Assembly: GCA_034211275.1 (NCBI GenBank)
Contig: JAXHTF010000030.1
Location: forward strand, 1 to 49,055
DNA length: 49,055 bases
Direction of reading: 5' to 3'
DNA from: Acidobacteriota bacterium
Lineage (GTDB): Bacteria; Acidobacteriota; Thermoanaerobaculia; Multivoradales; JAHZIX01
Made by a program: the position numbers and the translations under genes. The stretch's first letter is position 1. Each line of letters begins with the position of its first letter. The notes under the pieces are model-generated. The model was not told the DNA's origin. It ran no database searches and saw only the letters and a program-made list of their open reading frames with translations. Of this stretch, positions 1 to 9,324 are shown piece after piece.

Positions 1-2637
1 CAGTCGGTCCAGCGCGTCGTAGGAGTACATCGTCGTCGGGATCTCCGTCTGGCCGCTCTGCTGGGTGGTCGAAGGATGGTTGGCGTCCCAAACCTTCTCC
101 AGGTTGCCTTCGCAATCGTACGCGTACTCGGTCTGGCTGCCGTCGGCGTGATCCACTGACTTCATCTGGCAGCGGTTGGCCCAGGTGTAGTCTGTGAAGG
201 ATTCAGTGACCCAACCGGCTCCGTCCCAGCGCTGCTGCTCCTCGCGGGTGCGGTTGCCGGCGGCGTCGAGGGTGTAGACGGTGCGCTCGCCGTGGCTGGT
301 CGGTTGGTCGTTAGGTTTGCGCTCGACCCAGACCAGCCTCCCCGCGGCGTCGTATCCGTACTCGATGACGTTGCCCTCCGGCAGCACCGTCTGGAACAGC
401 CGGCCGAATTCGTCGTAGCGGTGCTCGGTGACCAGATCCTCCGCCGGCGTCGCTCCCTCTTGAATCAGGAAGGTGACTCGGTCGGCGGCGTCGTACATCG
501 TCGTGGTGGTCACACCGTTGGGGTCAGTGACACCGGTGCGACGATTGTAGCCGTCGTAGGCGAAGGTGGTGGTACCGATGAGCGGGTCGGTGCGCGACTC
601 GGCGAGCAGGGAGCCGCGAGTGGAGTCGTAGACGGTCGTCGTCAGGTCGTCCGTGCCGTAGCCGGGAGGATCGACGACCTCCGGCAATCCCTCGTCCGTC
701 GGCGTGTAGAAGGTCGAGTAGCTGAAAGCCCCGCCGGGAGCCTCCGCCCCCTCGATGCGCCGCTCCTCCAAAGCTCCCTCGCTGTTGTAGCCCATCGTCG
801 TGGTGCGCACCGAGGCGCCACCGGCCACCGACGGCTGCTCGATCTCTGTGACCAGCGCTGGGTAGGTGGAGTGGTAGGTCCAGCTCGTGGTGCGTTCGAC
901 AGCCTTTCCGGAGGCCTCAGTGCGGGTCAGCACCTGACCCAAGTCGCCGTAGGTGAAGTCGGTGTGCACGCCTTGGGCGTTGGTTTCCCGGGTGGGTCGG
1001 AGGGGGTGGTCCGGGTCGTCGTAGTCCATGTTGGAGTTGGGAGTCATGCCACAAGCCGGGCAGCTGCCGGAAAGCTCTTCCAATCGGGCCTTGCGGCTGC
1101 CCTCATCGCGGCCGAAAGTGTAGGTGCTAGTAGCCCCGAGAGGATCGAGAACCGTCGTTTCCACCGGCAACGCCGGGTCGTCGAAGGACAGCTCCCAGAG
1201 GTTCACCGCATCGGGGCCGATCTTCGAAGCGTCCCCACGCCAGATGGCCAGCACGTTGCCGGTGGTGTCGTACTCCCAAGCGACATCTACTTCCCGACCG
1301 CCCATCGTTCCGACCAGCTCCACGCGGGTCAGGTAGCCGGGTAGGAGCAGATCTTCGTAGAAGAATTCGTAGGCCCGGCCGTCAGGCAGATCGATGCGCT
1401 CCAGGTCGTCGCCGTCCCAGGTGTAGGTCCACGTGCGGGCTGGCGAGCCGCCGACGCCGACCTCGGTGAGGGTGTCGAGCTTTCCGGTGACGGCGTCGTA
1501 GGTGAAGAGCTCCTCGCGCTGGTCGGCAAAAGTGACGCGCTCCAGCTGATCGAGGGCGTTGTAGAAGCCGGTCTTCGGGTTGCCAAAGCGGTCGGTGGTA
1601 GAGGTCCACTTCCCGGCGGCGTCGAAGGCCATCACCGTGCCGTCGAGGTCGGTGAGTTCCCAGCCGGCGCCGACCTTGCGCAGGGTGCGGTATTCGTCGG
1701 TGGGTGAGGTGGTCTGATAGACGCCGCCGGAGAGGTTGGAGAACTCCCGGAAGGTGACGCGGTCGGTGATCAGCCAGACGTGCCCATCTGAAGGAACAGC
1801 ATCCGGGTCGGGGACGATGCGTTGGGCGTAGTCGTGGGACCAGTAGCGCCCCAGGGTGGGTAGCCAGCCGGCGGTGCCGGGCCAGCCGGGATGTCCCGCA
1901 CCACCGGCTTTGTAGGCGAGGCGGGCACCGGGGCCGGTCTCGCCCTTGCCGTCGTAGCCCCCACCGCCGCCGCCGGGAGGTGCTCCTCCACCCCCGACGC
2001 CGAGGCAATTGGTGCAGCTGTACGCGTTGGCGCCGGGGCAGTCCTCTTTGGGCGGCTCGGGGCAGAAATTGGAGTCGTTGAGGTCGGCCGTGACCGTGGT
2101 CACGTGCTGGCACAGCGGGCAGAACGGTCCCTGACAGGGGCAGCTGCGGGCTTGGACTTGGAAGGCCACATCGGTGTCGCCGCAGGCGCCGGTGAAGCCC
2201 CATTGGACGGTGCCCGTATCCTCCAGAATCACCTGGCCGGCGTGGCCGCAGACTCCCAGCAGGCTATCCGAGGAGTCGCGGACCTCGACGGTGGCGAAGG
2301 TGTAGTTGAAACCGATGTCGGTCGGTTCGTTTTGGTGGTTTCCGGGGAAGCTGAGTTCGACGGTGGCCGTGATGGAGCAGGGGCCGAGGGCGGGGTTGCA
2401 GCCGAAGGCAGGCTCGAACACCGGCTCGGAGGCCACCGGCGGGTAGCAGCGGAAGCCGCTGCAATTAGCGCTCTGGTCGTCCTGATTGGTACCGAGGATC
2501 CAGTCGAGGCTGCCGGTGCAGGCGCCGGAGGTTTGGGCCAAAGCGGGTGGGCATGGGGTCAAGAGACACCCGAACAGCACCCAGGCCAAGAGACTTTGGA
2601 AGAGAGAGAAAGAGCGGCGAGCAGTCAGAGCCTTCAT
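1..2637 (-). CDS. Secreted RHS/YD-repeat protein, 3' end outside window
   Basis: The reading frame is open from an ATG at 2637 to the window edge (879 codons), so the C-terminus, where RHS proteins carry their variable toxin or effector, is not visible. A GGAG Shine-Dalgarno lies 5 nt before the ATG. Residues 1 to about 34 form a signal peptide ending ALA. Residues 38-190 are Cys-rich with several CxxC pairs, followed by a Gly-rich linker near 205-225. From about residue 340 onward there are many YD-type repeats (for example YTWDGDDLERI, YDEFGRLFQTVLPEGN, YGYDAAGRLVW, YSYDALDRL). RHS/YD repeats are known to build a large beta-shell that encloses a C-terminal polymorphic domain. The family call is secure; the function of this member (contact toxin, adhesin or other) cannot be decided without the C-terminus. 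Confidence 0.9.
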   Translation of the reverse strand, partial: MKALTARRSFSLFQSLLAWVLFGCLLTPCPPALAQTSGACTGSLDWILGTNQDDQSANCSGFRCYPPVASEPVFEPAFGCNPALGPCSITATVELSFPGNHQNEPTDIGFNYTFATVEVRDSSDSLLGVCGHAGQVILEDTGTVQWGFTGACGDTDVAFQVQARSCPCQGPFCPLCQHVTTVTADLNDSNFCPEPPKEDCPGANAYSCTNCLGVGGGGAPPGGGGGGYDGKGETGPGARLAYKAGGAGHPGWPGTAGWLPTLGRYWSHDYAQRIVPDPDAVPSDGHVWLITDRVTFREFSNLSGGVYQTTSPTDEYRTLRKVGAGWELTDLDGTVMAFDAAGKWTSTTDRFGNPKTGFYNALDQLERVTFADQREELFTYDAVTGKLDTLTEVGVGGSPARTWTYTWDGDDLERIDLPDGRAYEFFYEDLLLPGYLTRVELVGTMGGREVDVAWEYDTTGNVLAIWRGDASKIGPDAVNLWELSFDDPALPVETTVLDPLGATSTYTFGRDEGSRKARLEELSGSCPACGMTPNSNMDYDDPDHPLRPTRETNAQGVHTDFTYGDLGQVLTRTEASGKAVERTTSWTYHSTYPALVTEIEQPSVAGGASVRTTTMGYNSEGALEERRIEGAEAPGGAFSYSTFYTPTDEGLPEVVDPPGYGTDDLTTTVYDSTRGSLLAESRTDPLIGTTTFAYDGYNRRTGVTDPNGVTTTTMYDAADRVTFLIQEGATPAEDLVTEHRYDEFGRLFQTVLPEGNVIEYGYDAAGRLVWVERKPNDQPTSHGERTVYTLDAAGNRTREEQQRWDGAGWVTESFTDYTWANRCQMKSVDHADGSQTEYAYDCEGNLEKVWDANHPSTTQQSGQTEIPTTMYSYDALDRL

Positions 2638-2752
2638 GAGAACTCCGTTCCCGCCGAAGCCCTCCTGAGGACGTTCTCCAGCTATTTCTTCTGAAACCCT
2701 CCAACCACCGAGCCGCGAAGGGTAGAAACCCCGTCTTAGATCTCAGAGTGAG

Positions 2753-5455
2753 CTACTTCGCCTCATACCAACTCTCCCCCACCCCCACCTCCGCCACCAG
2801 CGGGGCGTCGAGGGTGCAGACGCCTTCCATTTCTTCCTGCACCAGCTTGGAGACGGGATCGACCTCGGCTTCCGGGACTTCGAGGATGACCTCGTCGTGG
2901 ACCGTCAGCAGAAGGCGGGAGGCGAGGGATTCTTCGGCCAGGCGGTGGTGGATGCGGATGAGGGCTAGCTTCATGATGTCGGCAGCGGTGCCTTGGATGC
3001 GGGCGTTGATGGCCATGCGTTGGGCGTTCTCGCGCACCGCGCGGTTCTTGGCGTGGATCTCCGGCAGCCAGCGAGCGCGGCCGTAGAGGGTTTCCACTTT
3101 GCCCTCGTCCTGAGCCGTCGCCAGAGTCTCGTCGACGTAGGCTTTGACGCCGCCGTAGCGCTCCATGTAGGCGTCGATGAATTGGGCCGCCTGGGCCTTG
3201 GGGATGCCCAGGTTGCGGGCCAGGCCGAAGGCACTCATGCCGTAGAGGATGCCGAAGTTGATGGTCTTGGCGGCGCGGCGTTGCTCGTCGGCGACCATGC
3301 CGGGGTCGATCTCGAAGACCGCGGCGGCAGTGGCGCGGTGGATGTCTTCGCCGGCGCGGAAGGCGGCAAGCATGGCTTCTTCCTGGGCGATGTGGGCGAG
3401 GACTCGTAGCTCCACCTGGCTGTAGTCGGCGCACAGCAGGCGGTAGCCTGGGGGTGCCACGAAGGCCTTGCGGATGCGCTGGCCGAGCTCGGTGCGCACC
3501 GGGATGTTCTGCAGATTGGGGTTGGCGGAGGACAGGCGGCCGGTGGCGGCCACGGCCTGGTTGAAATGGGTGTGAATGCGGCCGTCCTCCGCCACCAGGG
3601 TGGGCAGGGCGTCGACGTAGGTGCTCTTGAGCTTGGCCAGCTCCCGGTAGCGCAGGATCTCTGCGGGCAGCGGGTAGCCGCGGGCGGCGAGCTCTTCGAG
3701 GACCTCGGCGCCGGTGGAATAGGACTTGGTCTTGCGGGTGCGGCGGAGCACCGGGTATTCGAGCTTCTCGAACAGGATCACCCCCAGCTGCTGGGGCGAA
3801 TTGACGTTGAATTCCTCCCCCGCCAGCCGATAGATCTCCCCCTCTAGAGCGTCGATCTCTTTGCCCAGCTCCGCCGACATCTCCGCCAGAAAATCCTGGT
3901 CGAGGAGCACGCCGGCCTCCTCCATGGAGACCAGCACCGGCACCAGCGGCGCTTCGATGTCGCCGTAGACCGCCGCCAGGGCGGGAGCCTCTTCGAGCTC
4001 CTGGCGCAGCTGGGGCGCCAACCGGCGCAGGGCGTCGAGACGCTCGCCGCCGAGGAGGGTAAGGCCTTGGTGGCCGGGCTCCGGCGGCTGCTTCTTCTGC
4101 CAGCCGGCATCCTCCAGGCTGGGCAGGGTACGGTGCAGGCGCTCGAGGCAGATCTCGTCGAGGCCGTGGCTCTTGAGCGCCGGACGCAGGACGTAGGAGG
4201 CGAGCATGAGGTCGAAGAGCTGGGCGCGGCAGTGGCCCCCTCCAATGAAACCGTCATTGGGCACCAGATGGAGAACTTCTTTGAGGTCGTGGCCCACCAG
4301 GCGCAGTTCCTCGTCCCCAAACCACTCACCGAGGGTTGCGAGGACGGCCTCCCGGAGCTCGGGACGGCGAAGGTCCACCAGAACGCCAACCGACAGGCCG
4401 CCTTCGACCTCGACATCCGCAGCGGCTCCCACCACCAGACCCAGCAGCGACTCGGCCCCCACCGGCGCCAGATAGAGCTCGTTGGGTGAAGCCTTGCGCA
4501 GCGCCGCGACGGCTTCGGCCCAGGCCTTGGGAGTGGTGATCTCCCGGGCGGCTTCGAGCTCCCGATCCTGCTCGGCGGCGGCGTCCAGCTCTTCCACCAG
4601 GGAGTGGAACTCGAGCTCGGCGAAGATCTCCCGCAGGGCGGCGTTGTCCGGCGGGTCACGGTGCAGATCGTCGGGGTCGAAGGCGATGTCCAGGTCGCAG
4701 TGGATGGTCACCAGCTCTTTGGACAGCTCGGCCTGGGCGCGGTGCTCCTGGAGGCCTTCGCGGTAGCTCTTGCGCTTGATCTCCTCGGCGCGCTCGAGGA
4801 GGGTCTCGACGGAGCCATACTCCTGCACCAGCTTGACGGCACCTTTCTGACCGATGCCCGGAACCCCGGGGACATTGTCGCTGGTGTCCCCCATGAGGGC
4901 CAACACATCGGCGACCTGCGCCGGCGGCACGCCGAAGTCCTCCTCTACCAGCGCCGGATCGTAGACCTTGGTGCGGCCGGTGTGGAAGAGGGAGACCTTG
5001 GCGGTCACCAACTGCATGAGGTCCTTGTCAGCGGAGACCAGCACCACGTCGTAGCCTTCGGCGGAGGCTTTGGCGGCGAGGGTTCCCAGGACGTCGTCGG
5101 CCTCGTAGTTGGGCATCTCCAGCATCGGGATGCGGTAGGCCTCCAGCACCTTGCGGATCCACGGGATCTGCGGACGCAGATCTTCCGGCATGGGGGCGCG
5201 GTGGGCTTTGTAGTCCTCGTATTTCTCAGTGCGCACCGTCTTCCGGGAGACATCCAGCGCCACGCCCACCAGCTCCGGGGCTTCCTCCCGCAGCAGCTTG
5301 CGGAGGATCTGCAGGAAGCCGAAGACGGCGTTGGTGGGCTCCCCCCGGGAGTTGGTGAGATGGCGGATGGCGTAGAACGCCCGGAAGATGTTGGAGTAGC
5401 CGTCGATGAGGTACAGGCGACGGGGCGACGAGGTGGAATCATTGGCGTTGGTCAT
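2753..5455 (-). CDS. polA: DNA polymerase I
   Basis: Family A polymerase of 900 residues that fills gaps and removes RNA primers during replication and repair. Residues 13-270 are the 5' nuclease (LYLIDGYSNIFRAFYAIR, PNYEADDVLGTLA, SADKDLMQLV). Residues about 310-490 are the 3'-5' exonuclease-like domain, and about 500-900 the polymerase with motif A DYSQVELR (near 680), motif B RRAAKTINFGILYG (near 725) and motif C VHDEV (near 850). The exonuclease domain lacks the acidic residues needed for proofreading: the DTE position reads LYLAP, the NLKYD motif reads DLKEV, and the YxxxD motif is absent. ATG 5455 was chosen because it starts just before the nuclease domain; a TTG at 5500 would add 15 residues from within a palindrome. 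It appears monocistronic. Confidence 0.96.
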   Translation of the reverse strand: MTNANDSTSSPRRLYLIDGYSNIFRAFYAIRHLTNSRGEPTNAVFGFLQILRKLLREEAPELVGVALDVSRKTVRTEKYEDYKAHRAPMPEDLRPQIPWIRKVLEAYRIPMLEMPNYEADDVLGTLAAKASAEGYDVVLVSADKDLMQLVTAKVSLFHTGRTKVYDPALVEEDFGVPPAQVADVLALMGDTSDNVPGVPGIGQKGAVKLVQEYGSVETLLERAEEIKRKSYREGLQEHRAQAELSKELVTIHCDLDIAFDPDDLHRDPPDNAALREIFAELEFHSLVEELDAAAEQDRELEAAREITTPKAWAEAVAALRKASPNELYLAPVGAESLLGLVVGAAADVEVEGGLSVGVLVDLRRPELREAVLATLGEWFGDEELRLVGHDLKEVLHLVPNDGFIGGGHCRAQLFDLMLASYVLRPALKSHGLDEICLERLHRTLPSLEDAGWQKKQPPEPGHQGLTLLGGERLDALRRLAPQLRQELEEAPALAAVYGDIEAPLVPVLVSMEEAGVLLDQDFLAEMSAELGKEIDALEGEIYRLAGEEFNVNSPQQLGVILFEKLEYPVLRRTRKTKSYSTGAEVLEELAARGYPLPAEILRYRELAKLKSTYVDALPTLVAEDGRIHTHFNQAVAATGRLSSANPNLQNIPVRTELGQRIRKAFVAPPGYRLLCADYSQVELRVLAHIAQEEAMLAAFRAGEDIHRATAAAVFEIDPGMVADEQRRAAKTINFGILYGMSAFGLARNLGIPKAQAAQFIDAYMERYGGVKAYVDETLATAQDEGKVETLYGRARWLPEIHAKNRAVRENAQRMAINARIQGTAADIMKLALIRIHHRLAEESLASRLLLTVHDEVILEVPEAEVDPVSKLVQEEMEGVCTLDAPLVAEVGVGESWYEAK

Positions 5456-5500
5456 GGAAGCTTGATTGTATCGTTGCGAGCCCGGTCCCAGGACTCGCAA

Positions 5501-5685
5501 TGGGTAGCGTCCTGGTTTGAATCCTGGGAAGACCCCGAGGCACCCGCCGCAGGCACGAGCTGAAGCGGGAAAACGCGCGGAACTGTTTGAGCAACGCGAG
5601 TTTTCCGCGCGCCGCTTCAGCTCGACCGCCTGCGGTGGCTAGCAGTGCCGAGGCCTGAGCTGGATTCAAACCAGGACGCTGCCCC
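5501..5685. repeat. Long imperfect inverted repeat between polA and the ASPIC gene
   Basis: The outer arms AGCGTCCTGGTTTGAATCC (5506-5524) and its reverse complement (5662-5680) match perfectly over 19 bp. A second pair, CGAGCTGAAGCGG at 5556-5568 and its complement at 5612-5624, matches perfectly over 13 bp. Between them are weaker complementary words (GAGGCAC with GTGCC, and CCGCAGG with CCTGCGG). The whole ~185 bp could fold into one cruciform. It has no coding capacity and resembles a miniature inverted-repeat element or a large REP-type hairpin. Target-site duplications are not evident. Confidence 0.75.
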
Positions 5686-5721
5686 GCTCCAGTATCCTCG
5701 GACACTCTTCCTCAGAGATCG

Positions 5722-5727
5722 TAGAAT
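5722..5727 (+). promoter_or_regulatory. -10 box of a leaderless promoter (TAGAAT)
   Basis: TAGAAT ends 7 nt before ATG 5735, which places the expected transcription start at or next to the start codon. CGGACA at 5699-5704, 17 bp upstream, is a partial -35 match. No Shine-Dalgarno precedes the ATG. Inferred from spacing only. Confidence 0.5.
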
Positions 5728-5734
5728 GCGCTGC

Positions 5735-8700
5735 ATGAGAAAAATCCTCACCGCCGCCGCCCTGCTGGCCTGCGCCGCCCAACTCCCCGCTCTCGCCACC
5801 TCGAAGATTCCGGAGGAGGCGGTGAGCTTGCAGAATGTGGGCTTCGCCCAGCTGGAGAATGAGTCCCCGGAGAAGGCCGAGAAGAGCTACCGCGCGCTGA
5901 TCAAGGCTTTGCCGGAAGATCCCCTGGGCTACGCCAACCTGGCCATTTCTCTGCTGCGCCAGCAGCGCTCGGAGGAGGCATTGGAGGCCATCGACCAGGC
6001 GCTGGAGAAGGGGCCCGGGCGCGGTGATCTGCTGGCGGTGCGGGGGGACGTGCTGCAATGGGCGGGGCGAGCGGAGGAAGCGCTGACGACCTACCGCCAG
6101 GCGGCGGAGGCGGCACCGGAGAATCCAGAGATTCTCTACGCCCTCTACCGCCAGGCGGTGACGGTGGAAACAGAGGCCGCCAAGGACTCCAAGGCCTGGG
6201 CTTTGGAGCGGCTGGTACGGCTGCGGCCGGAGAATGTGGTGGTGCTGCTGGCCAGCGGTCAGCAGGCCATCGCCGAGGGCGACCGCGCAGCGGCCACTGG
6301 TGCCTTTCTGCGCATCCGCGAGCTGCTGTGGCAGACCCCGCCCATCGCCGAGACTGCCATGGAGAAGGTGATGGAAGCGCTGAAGGGCGAGACCGTGGCA
6401 GCCGCCCGGGTGCCGGCATTGCGGCTGGAGAACGTCCTCAAGGTCAGCGCCATGTACCGCGAAAGCCTGCGGGAGCTGGTGACGGGCATCCAGGGTATCC
6501 CGGTGACCAGATTCACCGGCAGCACCGACCGCGGCGACTTTGGAGCGCCGGGGAAGATTCGTTTCAGCGGCGAAGAATGGACCGACGGAGCGGCAAGGGC
6601 CCCGGTGGCCTGTGACGTGGACGGCGACGGGACCCAGGATCTGGCCTGGATCCTCCCCGGCGAGGAAGCGGCAGAGACAGCGGTAGAGCTGCGCAGGAGC
6701 GGTGCCGAGGGCGCCGCCCCGCCGCCGGTGCGGCTGCCGGCGCCAGCGGGAGCCGAGACCCTGCTGTGCACCGACCTGGACAACGACGGCGCCCTCGACC
6801 TGTTGGTCTTCTCTGCCACCGCCGGCAAAGTGCTGCGGGGGGATGGCCAGGGCGGCTTCACCGACGGCACCGAGGGGACGGGGCTGGCCCAGGCCGGCGC
6901 TGGCGCCGCCGTGGCGCTGGATTTCGACATCGAGGGCGACCTCGACCTCTTCCTCGCCGGCGGCTCTCAGATCCGAGGATCGAAGGTTCCCGGCGAGCTC
7001 TACTTCAACGACCTCCAGGGCCCACTGCAGCCGGTGGGGACCGAAGCTCTCCCAAAGCTGGACCCGGCTCGCAAGATCGCCAGCGCCCTGCCCACCGACC
7101 TCGACCAGGACGGGGACCTGGACCTGCTGCTGGCCCACGACCGCGGAGTCACCTGGCTCGACAATCTGCGCCAGGGAACCTTCGCCGACCGCACCGGCGA
7201 GGCCGCTCTCACCGCGGCGGCCCCGTCCCGCCAGGCCCTCAGCGCCGACCTCAACAACGATGGGCGGCTGGACGTGGTGAGCGTCGGCGCATCCCTGGAG
7301 GTTTGGGACAACCTGGGCGGCTCCTTCAAGCTACGCCGGCAGACCTCCCTGCCGGGGCCCTTCCACGCCGTCGAAGCCTTCGATGCCGACAACGACGGCC
7401 GCATCGACCTGGCCCTGGCCGGTGACGATGGCGTGCGGGTGCTGCAGCAGGACGGCCAGGGAGGGCTCGTCCCGGTGCCCTTGGCGGGCGCTCCGCGCCA
7501 GGTCAGCGATCTGCTGGCGGTGGATCTGGACGGCGACGGAGATCAGGACCTGCTCACCGCCGGGCCGGCGGGAGTGCACCGGCTGATCAACCAGGGCGGC
7601 GACCAGCGCAATTGGATCGCCCTGCGGCTGCGGGGGTTGGACAAGGGCAGCTCGAAGAACAACGCCTTCGGCCGCGGCGCACTGGTGGAGGTGCGTTCGG
7701 GCAACGCCTATCAGCTCAGGGAAGTCCACGGCGACCTGGTGCACCTGGGGCTCGGGGATTTGCGCGGCGGTTACCTGGTGCGGGTGGTGTGGACCAACGG
7801 CGTACCCCAGAACCGGCTGCAGCTGAGCCGCAATCAGACGATGGTGGAGGAACAGCTGCTCAAGGGTAGCTGCCCCTTCCTCTACGCCTGGAACGGCGAG
7901 TCCATGAGCTTCGTCAGCGATCTGCTGTGGGGCGCTCCCATCGGCATGCCCCTGGCCCCCGGCGTGTGGGCCGGCGCCGATCCGCAGGAATTGGTGCTGG
8001 TGCCGGAGGCTGCCGCCGAGGACGGCCGCTACCGCATGAGCATCACAGAGGAGCTTTGGGAGGCCGCCTACTTCGATTATCTGCGGCTGTGGGTGGTGGA
8101 TCATCCAACCGAGGTGGAGGTGGCCAGCAGCCTGCGCATCCAGCCCGGAGAGAGCGTGCCGGATCGGGTCATGGCCAGCCGCCACCTGCGTCCCCTGGAC
8201 GGCGCTTGGGACGGCCGCGGCGTGGAGGTCGGCGACCAGGTGGCGCGCCGTGACCACGTCTACGCCGACGGCTACACGCCGAGCCGGTACCAGGGCGTGG
8301 CGGCGGAGCCCTGGAGCTTCACCCTGGATCTGGGGGAGGCGCCGGCAGCACCGGTGCGCCTGCACCTGGACGGCTGGATCTTCCCCGCCGACGCCAGCCT
8401 CAACCTGGCCCTGGCCCAGCGCGGTGGCCCGGCGCCGGTGCCGCCACGGTTGGAGGTGGAGGTGGACGGCCAGTGGCGCACGCTGATGCCTTCCATGGGC
8501 TTCCCCGCGGGCAAGACCAAGACCATGATCATCGACACGCCGCCGCTGCCGCCGGGAGCCCAACGCCTGCGCATGGTCACCGGTCAGTGGCTCCATTGGG
8601 ACCGCATCGCCTGGACCACCGGCGCCGCGGCGACCCCCGACGAGAAGGCGGTGAAGGTCGTGGCGAAGCTACCGGCGGCGCGGGCCGACCTGCACTTCCG

Positions 8701-9121
8701 AGGCTTTTCCCGTCCCTTCCGCCGCGCCCCCAACGCGCCCCACGAATTCGATTACGACGCGGTCACGGCGGACTCGCCCTGGCTCCCCATGAGCGGCGGC
8801 TATACCCGCTACGGCGACGTGCGGGAATTGCTGGCGGAGGCCGATGATCGTTCGGTCATCCTCGGTGCCGGAGACGAGGTCGAGCTCCTCTTCGACGCCA
8901 GCGAGCTGCCGCCACCGCCGGCAGGCTGGAGCCGCACGGTGTTCCTGGAAAGCCACGGCTGGGACAAGGACGCTGACCGCAACACCTGGGCCGGCGACCG
9001 CGTCGAGCCCCTCCCCTTCCGCGCCATGAGCGGCTATCCCTACGGCCCCGGCGAGGCCTTCCCGGACACTCCGGAGATGCAACGCTACCGCGAGGAGTGG
9101 CTGACCCGGCGGGTTCCCTGA
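5735..9121 (+). CDS. Secreted TPR / FG-GAP / ASPIC-UnbV repeat protein
   Basis: A 1128-residue exported protein. Residues 1 to about 22 are a signal peptide (MRKILTAAALLACAAQLPAL). Residues 30-170 contain tetratricopeptide repeats (NVGFAQLENESPEKAEKSYR and EALEAIDQALEKGP types). Residues about 290-620 carry FG-GAP/VCBS units with calcium-binding DxDxDGxxD loops (DVDGDGTQD, DLDQDGDLD, DLDGDGDQD). Residues about 620-708 match the ASPIC/UnbV domain (WIALRLRG, FGRGALVEV, VVWTNGVPQNR). The last 420 residues, opening SCPFLYAWNGESM, are a beta-rich region without a domain I can name. ASPIC proteins are usually surface or periplasmic and propeller-like. ATG 5735 is preferred over ATG 5726, which overlaps the TAGAAT box. 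Substrate unknown. Confidence 0.88.
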   Translation: MRKILTAAALLACAAQLPALATSKIPEEAVSLQNVGFAQLENESPEKAEKSYRALIKALPEDPLGYANLAISLLRQQRSEEALEAIDQALEKGPGRGDLLAVRGDVLQWAGRAEEALTTYRQAAEAAPENPEILYALYRQAVTVETEAAKDSKAWALERLVRLRPENVVVLLASGQQAIAEGDRAAATGAFLRIRELLWQTPPIAETAMEKVMEALKGETVAAARVPALRLENVLKVSAMYRESLRELVTGIQGIPVTRFTGSTDRGDFGAPGKIRFSGEEWTDGAARAPVACDVDGDGTQDLAWILPGEEAAETAVELRRSGAEGAAPPPVRLPAPAGAETLLCTDLDNDGALDLLVFSATAGKVLRGDGQGGFTDGTEGTGLAQAGAGAAVALDFDIEGDLDLFLAGGSQIRGSKVPGELYFNDLQGPLQPVGTEALPKLDPARKIASALPTDLDQDGDLDLLLAHDRGVTWLDNLRQGTFADRTGEAALTAAAPSRQALSADLNNDGRLDVVSVGASLEVWDNLGGSFKLRRQTSLPGPFHAVEAFDADNDGRIDLALAGDDGVRVLQQDGQGGLVPVPLAGAPRQVSDLLAVDLDGDGDQDLLTAGPAGVHRLINQGGDQRNWIALRLRGLDKGSSKNNAFGRGALVEVRSGNAYQLREVHGDLVHLGLGDLRGGYLVRVVWTNGVPQNRLQLSRNQTMVEEQLLKGSCPFLYAWNGESMSFVSDLLWGAPIGMPLAPGVWAGADPQELVLVPEAAAEDGRYRMSITEELWEAAYFDYLRLWVVDHPTEVEVASSLRIQPGESVPDRVMASRHLRPLDGAWDGRGVEVGDQVARRDHVYADGYTPSRYQGVAAEPWSFTLDLGEAPAAPVRLHLDGWIFPADASLNLALAQRGGPAPVPPRLEVEVDGQWRTLMPSMGFPAGKTKTMIIDTPPLPPGAQRLRMVTGQWLHWDRIAWTTGAAATPDEKAVKVVAKLPAARADLHFRGFSRPFRRAPNAPHEFDYDAVTADSPWLPMSGGYTRYGDVRELLAEADDRSVILGAGDEVELLFDASELPPPPAGWSRTVFLESHGWDKDADRNTWAGDRVEPLPFRAMSGYPYGPGEAFPDTPEMQRYREEWLTRRVP

Positions 9122-9152
9122 GCAGGGCTCTCTCGCCTTCTGCTGCCGAGAT

Positions 9153-9221
9153 GGTGGGCTGGCGCGCCCACCCTACGGAAGAAGCGTTGCTCTCCGGCTG
9201 TAGGGTGGGCGCCAGCCCACC
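9153..9221. repeat. Inverted repeat of a GTAGGGTGGGCGC-type element
   Basis: GGTGGGCTGGCGCGCCCACC plus CTACGG (9153-9178) faces CTGTAGGGTGGGCGCCAGCCCACC (9198-9221). The arms are reverse complements except for a 2-bp indel and one base. It sits just after the ASPIC gene and looks like an intergenic REP-like hairpin. Confidence 0.65.
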
Positions 9222-9246
9222 GGTTTCTCTGATTCGCCAAATAAGA

Positions 9247-9283
9247 AACCGGCCGGCTTTCCCGGAAGGAAAGCCGGCCGGTT
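9247..9283. terminator. Bidirectional hairpin terminator
   Basis: A perfect 16-bp stem, AACCGGCCGGCTTTCC with its complement around a CGGAA loop, lies between the convergent ASPIC (plus) and TPR (minus) genes. A second small hairpin, GATCAGA/TCTGATC, follows at 9290-9306. There is no long U-tract, so termination is inferred from stem strength and convergent position. Confidence 0.7.
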
Positions 9284-9324
9284 GGATCAGATCAGAAGCT
9301 CTGATCAGGCGCTGAGCTGAGGGA

